A stretch of 27,429 nt of DNA from NCBI GenBank assembly GCA_047975295.1, contig JBKEDH010000003.1:1-27429 (forward strand), read 5' to 3'. Source of the stretch: JBKEDH01 sp047975295 (GTDB lineage Bacteria; Bacteroidota; Bacteroidia; Flavobacteriales; Flavobacteriaceae). Made by a program: the position numbers and the translations under genes. How positions within the stretch are numbered: the first letter of the stretch is position 1; the number at the start of each line of letters is the position of its first letter. The notes under the pieces were generated by a model. It saw nothing but the letters and a program-made list of their open reading frames with translations. It did no database searches and was not told the DNA's origin. Positions 1-7,567 of this stretch are shown here, piece by piece.

Positions 1-443
1 CGAAGACTTTTATCTTTTCGCAACCATTCAGCAATGGTTTCAGGTTTATGAAAACTGAATATATTTCTTCCTCTTGGTTTTGGGTCTCGATAATCGGTAA
101 AACGCGTTATCGTTCCTGTACTTTCATAAACACAAGGTAAGGGGTCGTTATTTAGATACTTCAGTTTTGCGTTAGCGTAGTTTGAGGATTGTTCCTCAAC
201 AACTGTAAGTCTATGTCCTTCGTCTTCACGTTTCGCTTCTATAATTCCGACTGGTTTTCGGTCCACAAAAAGAACATAATCTGCTGGTCCGACATCAGTC
301 TGGTATTCACGTACTGCAATCCCTTTGCTGGCGGATAAATCAACTTTATTTTTAGACTGAACTAACCATCCAGCTTCTCGCAGCATTTCGTCTATTTTAT
401 CACGAGCTATTTGTTCAGGATTTTGGTTGATATTTTCAGTCAT
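1..443 (-). CDS. hsdR: Type I restriction enzyme R subunit-like protein, N-terminal fragment (HSDR_N domain)
   Basis: An open frame of 147 codons begins with ATG at 443 and runs off the window edge without a stop, so only the N-terminus is present. I translated it by hand from the reverse strand. It starts MTENINQNPEQIARDKID and contains a PD-(D/E)xK nuclease signature: Asp55 (context GPADY), then Glu69 and Lys71 (context GIIEAKRE). This is the pattern of the HSDR_N endonuclease domain that opens type I restriction R subunits and related DEAD/DEAH helicase-nucleases. In that family the nuclease domain is followed by a helicase motor, which would lie beyond the edge. The gene is separated from the heme operon by a terminator-like hairpin, so it is probably an independent defence gene. 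Whether hsdM and hsdS partners exist cannot be seen. A solitary HSDR_N helicase is the main alternative. Confidence 0.8.
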   Translation of the reverse strand, partial: MTENINQNPEQIARDKIDEMLREAGWLVQSKNKVDLSASKGIAVREYQTDVGPADYVLFVDRKPVGIIEAKREDEGHRLTVVEEQSSNYANAKLKYLNNDPLPCVYESTGTITRFTDYRDPKPRGRNIFSFHKPETIAEWLRKDKSL

Positions 444-532
444 TCACAATTTTAATTTTTAAATCTTTTTTCGGTAGAGCGTTGGCAAAAAATAGCTCTT
501 TTGGTTTTTTTAGCGTTGGCATTCGTGTTGGC

Positions 533-558
533 AAAAACCAAACGTGCTGTTTGTGGTT
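533..558 (-). terminator. Probable intrinsic terminator of the hemA-hemCD-hemE-EI24 operon
   Basis: Read on the minus strand, about 34 nt after the EI24 stop codon, AACC(AC)AAAC pairs with GTTTGGTT across a five-base AGCAC loop, with a two-base bulge. The 3' arm runs into a T-rich tract. Position and form fit a rho-independent terminator, although the stem is AT-rich and bulged. The surrounding spacer (444-591) also carries short direct repeats of agcgttggca (478-487 and 512-521) and gttggcaaaaa (481-491 and 527-537). Confidence 0.45.
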
Positions 559-591
559 GGCTTTTAGTATGAAACACAACTATCGGTATAA

Positions 592-1332
592 TTAAGCCTG
601 TTTTGTTTTAATAACCTCAACCGTTCGTACTGTAGCTGCTGTTACCGATAATGGAAGTACCAAAATAACACCCATAATCGGAATAAACAAAAACAGCATA
701 AATACAATACCGTTACCTATGGCCAAACCTCGGTTTTTCCTAACAAATTGAATACTTTCACCATATTTAAAATGACGTTCGAGCGTGTAGTCCATATTAC
801 CAAAACCGGCATAATAGGCCTGTACCAAGAACAACAATACGGTGGAAACAATACCGATAATCGGAATAAAACCTATAATTAAAATAGGAAACGTTAACAA
901 TAGTTCCATACTTAAATTACGTACGTTTATACGGATACCGCGCCACAATTGTTCCGAAAACGTGGTGTTACGGTGTTGGTGGCCATCGCCTACAAGATGC
1001 TTTTCTATTTTTTCGGAAACAGGGCTCATAAACGGTGCCGATAAAGCCATAACAACGTGCTTATAGAGTATAAGCCCTAAAACAACAATTAATATACCAC
1101 CAATAACATTGCCTATAGCAGTAAAGGTTTCCTTACCCCAATTCCAAACCCATATTTTGGCAATAAACCCTCCTATATTATCAGATAGTCCATAAACCAA
1201 AACACCAATAAGAATAGAGAACACCAAACTTATGGCAATAGGTATGGCAAAATATTTCCAAAGTTTTAGTTTCGATATTAAACTAAACGTACCAAAATAT
1301 GCTTTAACTCCTGAAATGATATTTTTTAGCAT
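592..1332 (-). CDS. EI24/CysZ-family integral membrane protein
   Basis: This 246-residue protein has about four to five strongly hydrophobic segments (near residues 27-50, 70-92, 145-175 and 212-238) separated by a charged, His-containing loop around residues 110-125. The pattern, including the segment near ALSAPFMSPVSEKIE and the GFIPIIGIVS stretch, matches the EI24 domain family, whose best-known bacterial member is CysZ, a sulfate permease. It would sit in the cytoplasmic membrane. It follows hemE by 45 bp on the same strand and is probably the last gene of the hemA operon. The link to heme synthesis is positional only. Sulfate transport is a family-level suggestion and is not shown by the sequence. 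The fold assignment is fairly secure and the substrate is not. Confidence 0.75.
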   Translation of the reverse strand: MLKNIISGVKAYFGTFSLISKLKLWKYFAIPIAISLVFSILIGVLVYGLSDNIGGFIAKIWVWNWGKETFTAIGNVIGGILIVVLGLILYKHVVMALSAPFMSPVSEKIEKHLVGDGHQHRNTTFSEQLWRGIRINVRNLSMELLLTFPILIIGFIPIIGIVSTVLLFLVQAYYAGFGNMDYTLERHFKYGESIQFVRKNRGLAIGNGIVFMLFLFIPIMGVILVLPLSVTAATVRTVEVIKTKQA

Positions 1333-1377
1333 AGGCCTTAATCTTCTCCAAAGAAAAGAGTTTTTTGTTTAAAATGA

Positions 1378-2412
1378 TTAAGAAAGACTTTTATATTCTT
1401 TTACAGCATCAATAAAAGCCTGTGCATTTTCCAATGGAATATTGGGCAATATACCGTGTCCCAAATTTACAATATATTTATCCTTTCCAAATTCGGTAAT
1501 CATTTGATGCACCATTTTTTTAATTTCGGCTGGAGGCGAAAGTAACCGTGCGGGATCAAAATTACCTTGTAAAGTTATGTTTCCTCCCGTTAAATAACGG
1601 GCATTTTTTGGTGAGCATGTCCAATCGACACCCAATGCCGAGGCGTTGCTTTGTGCCATTTTATCTAAAGCGAACCAACAGCCTTTTGCAAAAGCAATTA
1701 CGGGAGCATCGTCTTTTAATGCTTCGATAATTTGATTGATGTATTGCCACGAAAACTCTTGGTAATCGGTTGGGGAAAGCATACCACCCCACGAATCGAA
1801 AATTTGTACGGCGTTGCAACCAGCCTTTACCTTTTCCTTTAAATAGGCAATCGTGGTATCGGTTATTTTTTGAAGTAATTGGTGGGCAGCTACCGGATTG
1901 GTAAAGCAAAAGGCCTTTGCCTTATCGAACGTTTTACTGCCTTCGCCCTGTACGGCATAGCATAAAATAGTCCATGGTGAACCTGCAAAACCAATTAAAG
2001 GCACTTTGTTGTTAAGCAGTTCTTTGGTGGCTTTAATGGCCTTATAAACATAATCCAAACTTTCCTTTACATCGGGAACAATTACGTTTTCTACATCTTT
2101 ACTTGTACGAACAGGATTGGGCAAATAGGGACCAAAGTTGGGTTTCATTTGCACTTCTATATTCATAGCCTGTGGAATAACCAAAATATCACTAAATAAA
2201 ATGGCGGCATCCATACCATAACGCCGTATGGGCTGTACGGTTATTTCGCTGGCCAATTCGGGTGTTTTACAACGGGTAAAAAAATCGTATTTTTTGCGTA
2301 ACGCCATAAATTCCGGAAGGTAACGCCCCGCTTGGCGCATCATCCATACCGGCGGACGGTTTACGGTTTCTCCTTTTAACGCTCGTAAAAATAAATCGTT
2401 TTTTATGCTCAT
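1378..2412 (-). CDS. hemE: Uroporphyrinogen decarboxylase HemE
   Basis: HemE removes four acetate carboxyls from uroporphyrinogen III to give coproporphyrinogen III in the cytoplasm and needs no cofactor. The protein shows the family signature RQAGRYLPE at residues 26-34, the substrate-binding Asp75 in ILFSDILV, and the C-terminal NLGHGILP motif. I chose the ATG at 2412 (MSIKNDLF, 344 residues, the usual family length) over the in-frame ATG at 2439, because the extra nine residues (FTLTKNIN region) are not typical and the AT-rich stretch before 2412 resembles flavobacterial leaders. The gene lies 57 bp after hemCD and 45 bp before the EI24-type gene, consistent with one operon. No key residue is missing. 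Confidence 0.95.
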   Translation of the reverse strand: MSIKNDLFLRALKGETVNRPPVWMMRQAGRYLPEFMALRKKYDFFTRCKTPELASEITVQPIRRYGMDAAILFSDILVIPQAMNIEVQMKPNFGPYLPNPVRTSKDVENVIVPDVKESLDYVYKAIKATKELLNNKVPLIGFAGSPWTILCYAVQGEGSKTFDKAKAFCFTNPVAAHQLLQKITDTTIAYLKEKVKAGCNAVQIFDSWGGMLSPTDYQEFSWQYINQIIEALKDDAPVIAFAKGCWFALDKMAQSNASALGVDWTCSPKNARYLTGGNITLQGNFDPARLLSPPAEIKKMVHQMITEFGKDKYIVNLGHGILPNIPLENAQAFIDAVKEYKSLS

Positions 2413-2469
2413 GTTTATATTTTTCGTTAGTGTAAACAAACTGAACGGTTCCTTATTAGCTTCATATTT

Positions 2470-4047
2470 TTAAATATAGTGTTTGTTCACCAGTTCTATA
2501 ACGCTTTCTACTGTTGGTATTTTAGCGACCCGAATATCTTTAAAATGCTTTTTGGCTTCTTTTGCGGTCGATTCGCCTATACAAAACGCAATAACCTGTT
2601 GTTTGTTTTTTTGTATAAAACTCTCTACAGTCGATGGACTGAAAAACATAACACCCTCAGCCGAAGTACTTACTTCTTCACCATCATATTTTGTTTGGTA
2701 GGCTTCAATTTCGGTGAGATTTATATTGTTTTTTTGAAGCGTATCGGGCAAATAATCCAATCTTAAATTACTACAAAAATAGGTTATTTCGGTGCCATCC
2801 ATATACTCAACCAAATAATCGGCAAGCTTTTCGGCATTATTTTCAACGTGTTTTACCGGGCCTATTTTCTTTTCTACCAAACGCTTTGTTCGCCGCCCAA
2901 CACAATAAATATTTTTAAATTGAAGCTCGGTAGCCGAAAAATTGGTCAATAAGGCTTCAACAGTATTTTTACTGGTTATAATAACATTTTTTATCTCATT
3001 TTTTAAAAATCTGGGATGGATACGGTTTATACTTATTTTTACAAAGTCGCTGCTTTCTACATTTACCTTTTCATGAAGCAGTAAGCGTTGGCCTTCGGTT
3101 AGCGATTTTGTAGAATATATATTTGCTTTTTTTTCGTTGTGCTTTATGCTATCCAACAAACGTTTGCCACCACGCTCAATAATATAATGGGCACAAAATT
3201 CGGCTATTTTTTGGTGCTTGCCCAACTTTTCGGTACGGGTTATATCAATACGTTTGGTACCATCTATACTAAGTAATACGCCTTTAAAGTTAACCTCGTC
3301 GTTTTTAATTTTGGCCAATGCGCCTATTGGTGCGGTGCAACCACCTTCCAATTTATTTAAAAATTCGCGCTCTATCGCAGTACAGATTTCGGTTTCTTCG
3401 TGGTTAAGTTCGGTACAGACCGTTTTTACAAAATCATTTTCATCCAAAGCGGTAATCATAATAGCACCTTGTGCGGGTGCGGGAACCATCCAATCTAAAT
3501 TAACCGATTCGTCGGGACGTATCCCGATACGGCCAATACCTGCAGCAGCAAAAATAGCACCGTTCCAATCTTTATTGTCTTCCAATTTTTGCAAACGGGA
3601 ATTAACGTTTCCACGTAAATCTACAATGGTATGAGTAGGATAACGGTTAAGCCATTGCGCACGGCGGCGCAAACTTCCTGTTGCCACAACAGCATGCTTG
3701 GCACCCAAAAATTCTTCGTTGTTTTTAAAAACCAAAGTATCGCTTACGTTACCTCGTTTTAAAACAGCAACCTGTACAATGCCTTTTGGCAAAACGGTAG
3801 GTACATCTTTTAGGGAATGCACAGCAATATCAATGTCGTGGTTTAGCATGGCGATATCGAGTGTACGCGTAAAAATACCGGTAATGCCCAGTTCATAAAG
3901 GGGCTTATCCAATACTATATCGCCGGTGGATTTTACCGGAACAAGTTCGGTTTTGTAGCCCAAATTTTCAAGTTGATTTTGTACTACTTTGGCCTGCCAC
4001 AGCGCCAATTCGCTATCGCGGGTACCAATTTTTATAATTTTAGACAT
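2470..4047 (-). CDS. hemC: Fused hydroxymethylbilane synthase / uroporphyrinogen-III synthase (HemC-HemD)
   Basis: At 525 residues this is far longer than a lone HemC (about 310). Residues 1-310 are porphobilinogen deaminase, which joins four porphobilinogens into hydroxymethylbilane: the catalytic Asp81 lies in HSLKDVP, the arginine-rich GSLRRRAQW follows at 124-132, and Cys237 in LEGGCTAP is the attachment point of the dipyrromethane cofactor. Residues from about 330 on resemble uroporphyrinogen-III synthase, a poorly conserved family, with the typical pattern VIITSKNTVEALL and, near the end, MFFSPSTVESF and FCIGESTA. The enzyme would thus make and cyclise the tetrapyrrole in one chain, as known for several Bacteroidota. 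Its ATG overlaps the end of hemA by 8 bp, which suggests translational coupling. Confidence is very high for HemC and high for HemD. Confidence 0.94.
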   Translation of the reverse strand: MSKIIKIGTRDSELALWQAKVVQNQLENLGYKTELVPVKSTGDIVLDKPLYELGITGIFTRTLDIAMLNHDIDIAVHSLKDVPTVLPKGIVQVAVLKRGNVSDTLVFKNNEEFLGAKHAVVATGSLRRRAQWLNRYPTHTIVDLRGNVNSRLQKLEDNKDWNGAIFAAAGIGRIGIRPDESVNLDWMVPAPAQGAIMITALDENDFVKTVCTELNHEETEICTAIEREFLNKLEGGCTAPIGALAKIKNDEVNFKGVLLSIDGTKRIDITRTEKLGKHQKIAEFCAHYIIERGGKRLLDSIKHNEKKANIYSTKSLTEGQRLLLHEKVNVESSDFVKISINRIHPRFLKNEIKNVIITSKNTVEALLTNFSATELQFKNIYCVGRRTKRLVEKKIGPVKHVENNAEKLADYLVEYMDGTEITYFCSNLRLDYLPDTLQKNNINLTEIEAYQTKYDGEEVSTSAEGVMFFSPSTVESFIQKNKQQVIAFCIGESTAKEAKKHFKDIRVAKIPTVESVIELVNKHYI

Positions 4048-5299
4048 GTGTTTGGGTTTCTAACTGGAATACTTTTTTTATAAGTTCCAGACTTTCATCG
4101 GTAGAAACATCATCATCTTTTAAATGATGTGCAAAATGATTGGTTATTTTTTGAATAATATTATTACTGATGGTTTCGGCCTGGACTTCGTTAAAATCGG
4201 TATTTTTTTTACGCTGGGTTTCCAATTCGCTTATTGCGAAATCCTGAAGTTTAAGTTTTAAGGCCTTAATGGTGGGTGCAAATTTTCGGGTTTCCAACCA
4301 ACCGTTAAATTCGGCTTTTACATCTTCTATAATAGCCTCGGCAAGCGGAATGTGTTTTTTACGCTCTGCTAAGGTCTTATCGGTAATTTTGGATAAATGG
4401 TCCAAATGTACCAAGGTTACATTATCTAAATCCGTAACATTTGGATTCACATTTTTTGGTATGGACAAATCCAAAATTAATAACGGTTTTTTAGTTTGTA
4501 TAATTTGCTTGTCCACCGTTGGGCGACTTGCACCGGTAGCCACTATTAAAACATCCGATTGGTTTATTTCTTCCTGTAAATCGGCGTAATCCTTAACGGT
4601 TAAATTAAATTTTCCGGCAATTTTTTCGGCTTTGTCCTTAGTTCGGTTTATTAGGGTAATATGCTTGTTTTCGGTGTGTTTTACAAGATTTTCACAGGTG
4701 TTCCGACCTATTTTTCCGGTTCCAAAAAGCAATATATTTTTGTTTGAAATATCTTCTACATTATCGAATATATATTGTACCGATGCAAACGATACCGAAG
4801 TTGCTCCCGACGAAATATCGGTTTCGGTTTTTATACGTTTACTGGCCTGTATAACTGCATTTATCAACCGTTCGGTAAAATGATTGAGCAAACTGTACTG
4901 TTTCGATGTTGTTGCACTCTTTTTTAACTGGCCTATAATTTCGAAATCACCAAGAATCTGGCTGTCCAACCCGGAACCTACCCGAAACATATGGGCAACG
5001 GCATCTTTATTTTTATACACATAGGCTACTTTTTGAAACTCATCGACCGTGCCTTTGGTATTGTTGCAAAGCAGTTGTATAAGCTGGAACGGGTGTTGCG
5101 CAAAACCGTAAAGTTCTGTACGGTTACAGGTAGAAGTAACTATTAAACTTTCAATTTGGTTGTTTTCCGCTTCTTTTAAAAGTGCTTGCTTGGCATCTTC
5201 ATCCAAACTAAAACGGCCTCTTATCTCGGCATCGGCTTTTTTGTAGCTTAAACCTATAGCGTAAAACGAATTGCTTTTTGAAACGTTATATTTGTACAT
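4040..5299 (-). CDS. hemA: Glutamyl-tRNA reductase HemA
   Basis: HemA reduces glutamyl-tRNA(Glu) with NADPH to glutamate-1-semialdehyde, the committed step of the C5 tetrapyrrole pathway. The 419-residue protein has the nucleophilic Cys58 in TSTCNRTELY, the GLDSQILGDFEI signature near 110-121, and a nucleotide-binding GTGKIGRN near 193-200, followed by a helical C-terminal dimerisation region. The ATG at 5299 gives the usual N-terminus, with the first beta-strand (SFYAIGLSYKKA) close behind. It is the first gene of a minus-strand operon with hemCD and hemE, and a TACATTTG promoter element lies about 20 bp upstream. Family members are often regulated at this step, and the divergent AraC-type gene is a candidate regulator, though that is inference. 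Confidence 0.96.
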   Translation of the reverse strand: MYKYNVSKSNSFYAIGLSYKKADAEIRGRFSLDEDAKQALLKEAENNQIESLIVTSTCNRTELYGFAQHPFQLIQLLCNNTKGTVDEFQKVAYVYKNKDAVAHMFRVGSGLDSQILGDFEIIGQLKKSATTSKQYSLLNHFTERLINAVIQASKRIKTETDISSGATSVSFASVQYIFDNVEDISNKNILLFGTGKIGRNTCENLVKHTENKHITLINRTKDKAEKIAGKFNLTVKDYADLQEEINQSDVLIVATGASRPTVDKQIIQTKKPLLILDLSIPKNVNPNVTDLDNVTLVHLDHLSKITDKTLAERKKHIPLAEAIIEDVKAEFNGWLETRKFAPTIKALKLKLQDFAISELETQRKKNTDFNEVQAETISNNIIQKITNHFAHHLKDDDVSTDESLELIKKVFQLETQTHV

Positions 5300-5319
5300 A
5301 CTTTCACCTAAAATGTACG

Positions 5320-5327
5320 CAAATGTA
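5320..5327 (-). promoter_or_regulatory. Candidate -7 element of the hemA operon promoter
   Basis: On the minus strand this reads TACATTTG, an exact match to the Bacteroidetes -7 consensus TAnnTTTG. It would place transcription start near 5316 with a leader of about 17 nt before the hemA ATG. No convincing -33 TTG is seen 19-21 bp upstream, so the assignment rests on the -7 match and its position. Confidence 0.5.
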
Positions 5328-5396
5328 AATGCTTAGCAAGAAAAAAAATAACGCTAAAAGAACTTTTAATATCGTTTGTGGTTTTTTAAACACTTT

Positions 5397-5429
5397 TTTG
5401 TTTATTACATGATAAATATCATACTTTTG
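5397..5429 (+). promoter_or_regulatory. Candidate promoter of the AraC-type regulator gene
   Basis: A TTTG at 5397-5400 is followed after 21 bp by TACTTTTG at 5422-5429, matching the Bacteroidetes promoter form TTTG-N19-21-TAnnTTTG in both boxes and spacing. Transcription would begin near 5433, leaving a leader of about 70 nt before the ATG at 5503. Confidence 0.6.
5409..5422. promoter_or_regulatory. Perfect 14-bp palindrome (FNR/Crp-like) inside the araC promoter
   Basis: ATGATAAATATCAT has two perfect 6-bp arms around AA. Its core TGAT-N4-ATCA matches eight of the ten defined bases of the FNR-type consensus TTGAT-N4-ATCAA. It fills the spacer between the -33 and -7 boxes and touches the -7 box, so a protein bound here would be expected to repress. 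Identification of the binding protein is inference. Confidence 0.45.
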
Positions 5430-5502
5430 CAGTTGTACAAAGGTGTTTCGTTGTTTTTGTTTAGATTGAATCTAAATAAGAATTTTGTTAACAAAGAAAT
5501 TT

Positions 5503-6387
5503 ATGGAAGCAAAAAATACCGCTAAAGGTTCGTTTAACGAAACTGAAGTTGAAGATGGTTTTTTGGTATTGGTTTACCAAAACGAACAGCATTTAGTGCA
5601 AAGTATTGAGCGTTATATAGATAGTGATTACATCCAGTTTCACTTCTGTTTAAAGGGCTCAAGCAAATTTATTTTTAACGAGGGGCGCTATTCGCTTAAT
5701 ATTATCGAAGAAAACTCGTTGTTGCTTTACAATCCGCAACGCGATTTGCCTATACATTTGGAGGTAGAACCTAATTCGTGGATGCTTTCCATTTTAATTT
5801 CCATTAAAAAATTTCATGGTCTGTTTTCCCAAGAAGCCGATTATATTTCTTTTTTAAACGCTGATAACAAGGACAAAAAATACTATAAAGACGGTATTAT
5901 ATCGCCATCTATGGCCATTGTTTTAAGCCAGTTAATAAATTTTAACCTAAACACATCCATAAAAAACCTGTATTTTAAGGGTAAGGCCTACGAACTGCTA
6001 AGTTTGTATTTTAACCGAAATGAAGATGCCAATGCAGAACATTGCCCGTTTTTGGTAGATGAAACCAATGTTATAAAAATACGCAAGGCTAAGGACATTA
6101 TTATTTCCCGAATGGCCGAACCGCCAACCTTACAGGAACTTTCGGAGGAAATAGGACTGAGTTTAAAAAAACTTAAAGAAGGTTTTAAACAAATTTATGG
6201 CGATTCGGTTTTTAGTTTTCTATTCGATTATAAAATGGAAGTGGCCCGAAAACTTTTAGAATCGGGCGAAAACAATGTAAACGAAGTGGGCTTACGTGTT
6301 GGCTACAGTACGGCAAGTCATTTTATTTCGGCCTTTAAAAAGAAATATGGCACCACACCGAAAAAGTATATCATGTCCTTAAATTAA
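5503..6387 (+). CDS. AraC-family transcriptional regulator
   Basis: The C-terminal 100 residues form an AraC/XylS DNA-binding domain with two helix-turn-helix units: PTLQELSEEIGLSLKKLKEG is the first, and NNVNEVGLRVGYSTASHFIS followed by AFKKKYGTTPKKY is the second with the family signature. The N-terminal 190 residues look like a small sensory domain of cupin-like beta-strands (FHFCLKGSSKFIF), with no obvious ligand motif. I prefer the ATG at 5503 (MEAKNTAKG, 294 residues) to a TTG 18 bp upstream. The gene is divergent from hemA and lies in line with hemH, MATE and hemJ. This placement makes it a candidate regulator of heme synthesis, but nothing in the protein proves the target. Its own promoter contains an FNR-like palindrome. 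Confidence 0.9.
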   Translation: MEAKNTAKGSFNETEVEDGFLVLVYQNEQHLVQSIERYIDSDYIQFHFCLKGSSKFIFNEGRYSLNIIEENSLLLYNPQRDLPIHLEVEPNSWMLSILISIKKFHGLFSQEADYISFLNADNKDKKYYKDGIISPSMAIVLSQLINFNLNTSIKNLYFKGKAYELLSLYFNRNEDANAEHCPFLVDETNVIKIRKAKDIIISRMAEPPTLQELSEEIGLSLKKLKEGFKQIYGDSVFSFLFDYKMEVARKLLESGENNVNEVGLRVGYSTASHFISAFKKKYGTTPKKYIMSLN

Positions 6388-6535
6388 TTGAAAATGGCAT
6401 ATTTAAGTCCGCAAATTGAAGCACTATTAAAACTGAAGAACGAAAAAACTTAGTAACCAACAGTACTTCCTGCGGTATTTTTCAGGATTGTGGGCTTATT
6501 AACAGTAGCCAAAACAATTATTCAATTAAAAATAA

Positions 6536-7567
6536 ATGAAAAAAGGAATTTTATTAGTCAATCTCGGTTCGCCCGATAGTCCAACACCCAAGGATGTAAA
6601 AAAGTATCTTGGTGAATTTTTAATGGATGAGCGTGTTATCGACATCCCGCTTGTGGCAAGAACCGCTTTGGTTAAAGGTATTATTTTAAAAACCCGTCCC
6701 AAGCAATCGGCAGCTGCCTATAAAAAAATATGGTGGGACGAGGGGTCTCCCTTAATTGTTATTTCCGAAAGACTTCAACATAAAATACAACAACAAGTAG
6801 ATGTTCCTGTAGCATTGGCCATGCGGTATGGCAGTATGACCATAAAAAAAGGGCTTCAGGAGTTAACGGATAAAGGTGTCGGTGAGGTTTTATTGTTTCC
6901 GCTATATCCACAATTTGCCATGGCTACCACCGAAACCATTACGGTTTTGGCCGAAAAACTTAGGCAAGTCCATTTTCCGCAGTTAAAAATAGAATCGGTT
7001 CCCGCATTTTACAACAATCCCGACTATATCGAAGTACTTTCTAATTCTATAGCCAATTATTTAAAACATAAAAACTACGAACATTTACTGTTTTCGTACC
7101 ATGGCGTTCCCGAACGGCATATTAAAAAAAGTGATGTTACAAAATCGCATTGCAAAATTGATGGTAGTTGTTGCCAAACAGCAAGTTTGGCACACGAGTT
7201 TTGCTACCGCCACCAGTGTATGGAAGTTACCCGTTTGGTTGCCAAAAAGCTAAACCTTGAAACGGATACCTATTCCACATCATTTCAATCGCGGTTAGGC
7301 TTCGACCCTTGGTTACAGCCCTATACCGACCGCACCATTGAACGCTTGGCCAAACAAGGTATTAAAAATATGGCTATTGTTACACCTGCATTTGTAAGCG
7401 ATTGTTTGGAAACTTTGGAAGAAATTGCCATGGAAGGCCAAGAAATTTTCCATGAAATGGGCGGTAACGATTATACTACTATACCCTGTTTAAACGATGA
7501 TAATGAATGGGTTGCCCTATTATCGAAGTGGATCAATAATTGGGTAGCAACCAAAACATTGGTGTAA
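6536..7567 (+). CDS. hemH: Ferrochelatase HemH
   Basis: HemH inserts Fe(II) into protoporphyrin IX to give heme. The 343-residue protein opens with KKGILLVNLGSPDSPTP, the typical ferrochelatase start, and contains the metal-handling His189 in FSYHGVPERH and the acidic pair Glu295-Glu296 in CLETLEEIA. A cysteine-rich stretch at 206-228 (C206, C212, C213, C223, C228; pattern CKIDGSCC then FCYRHQC) is, to my recollection, usual in Bacteroidota ferrochelatases. Whether it binds an iron-sulfur cluster or another metal cannot be told from here. Its TAA shares an A with the ATG of the next gene (TAATG), so translation of the MATE gene is probably coupled. A spacer of 148 bp separates it from the araC gene, and no clear promoter is seen in it. 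Confidence 0.96.
   Translation: MKKGILLVNLGSPDSPTPKDVKKYLGEFLMDERVIDIPLVARTALVKGIILKTRPKQSAAAYKKIWWDEGSPLIVISERLQHKIQQQVDVPVALAMRYGSMTIKKGLQELTDKGVGEVLLFPLYPQFAMATTETITVLAEKLRQVHFPQLKIESVPAFYNNPDYIEVLSNSIANYLKHKNYEHLLFSYHGVPERHIKKSDVTKSHCKIDGSCCQTASLAHEFCYRHQCMEVTRLVAKKLNLETDTYSTSFQSRLGFDPWLQPYTDRTIERLAKQGIKNMAIVTPAFVSDCLETLEEIAMEGQEIFHEMGGNDYTTIPCLNDDNEWVALLSKWINNWVATKTLV

Noticed and set aside
3218..3634. A 138-codon plus-strand frame inside hemCD
   Set aside because: It is antisense to strongly conserved HemC sequence, has no family features and a composition expected of a shadow frame. The same holds for the other long opposite-strand frames in hemA, the sulfatases and susC.
6394..6453. 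A 19-codon frame (MAYLSPQIEALLKLKNEKT) between the araC gene and hemH
   Set aside because: It is very short, has no recognised family, and no promoter or other support. The rest of that 148-bp spacer also showed nothing convincing.
6471..6485. TATTTTTC before hemH considered as a -7 promoter element
   Set aside because: The last base differs from TAnnTTTG and no TTG lies at the right distance upstream, so hemH may be transcribed from the araC promoter or one I cannot see.
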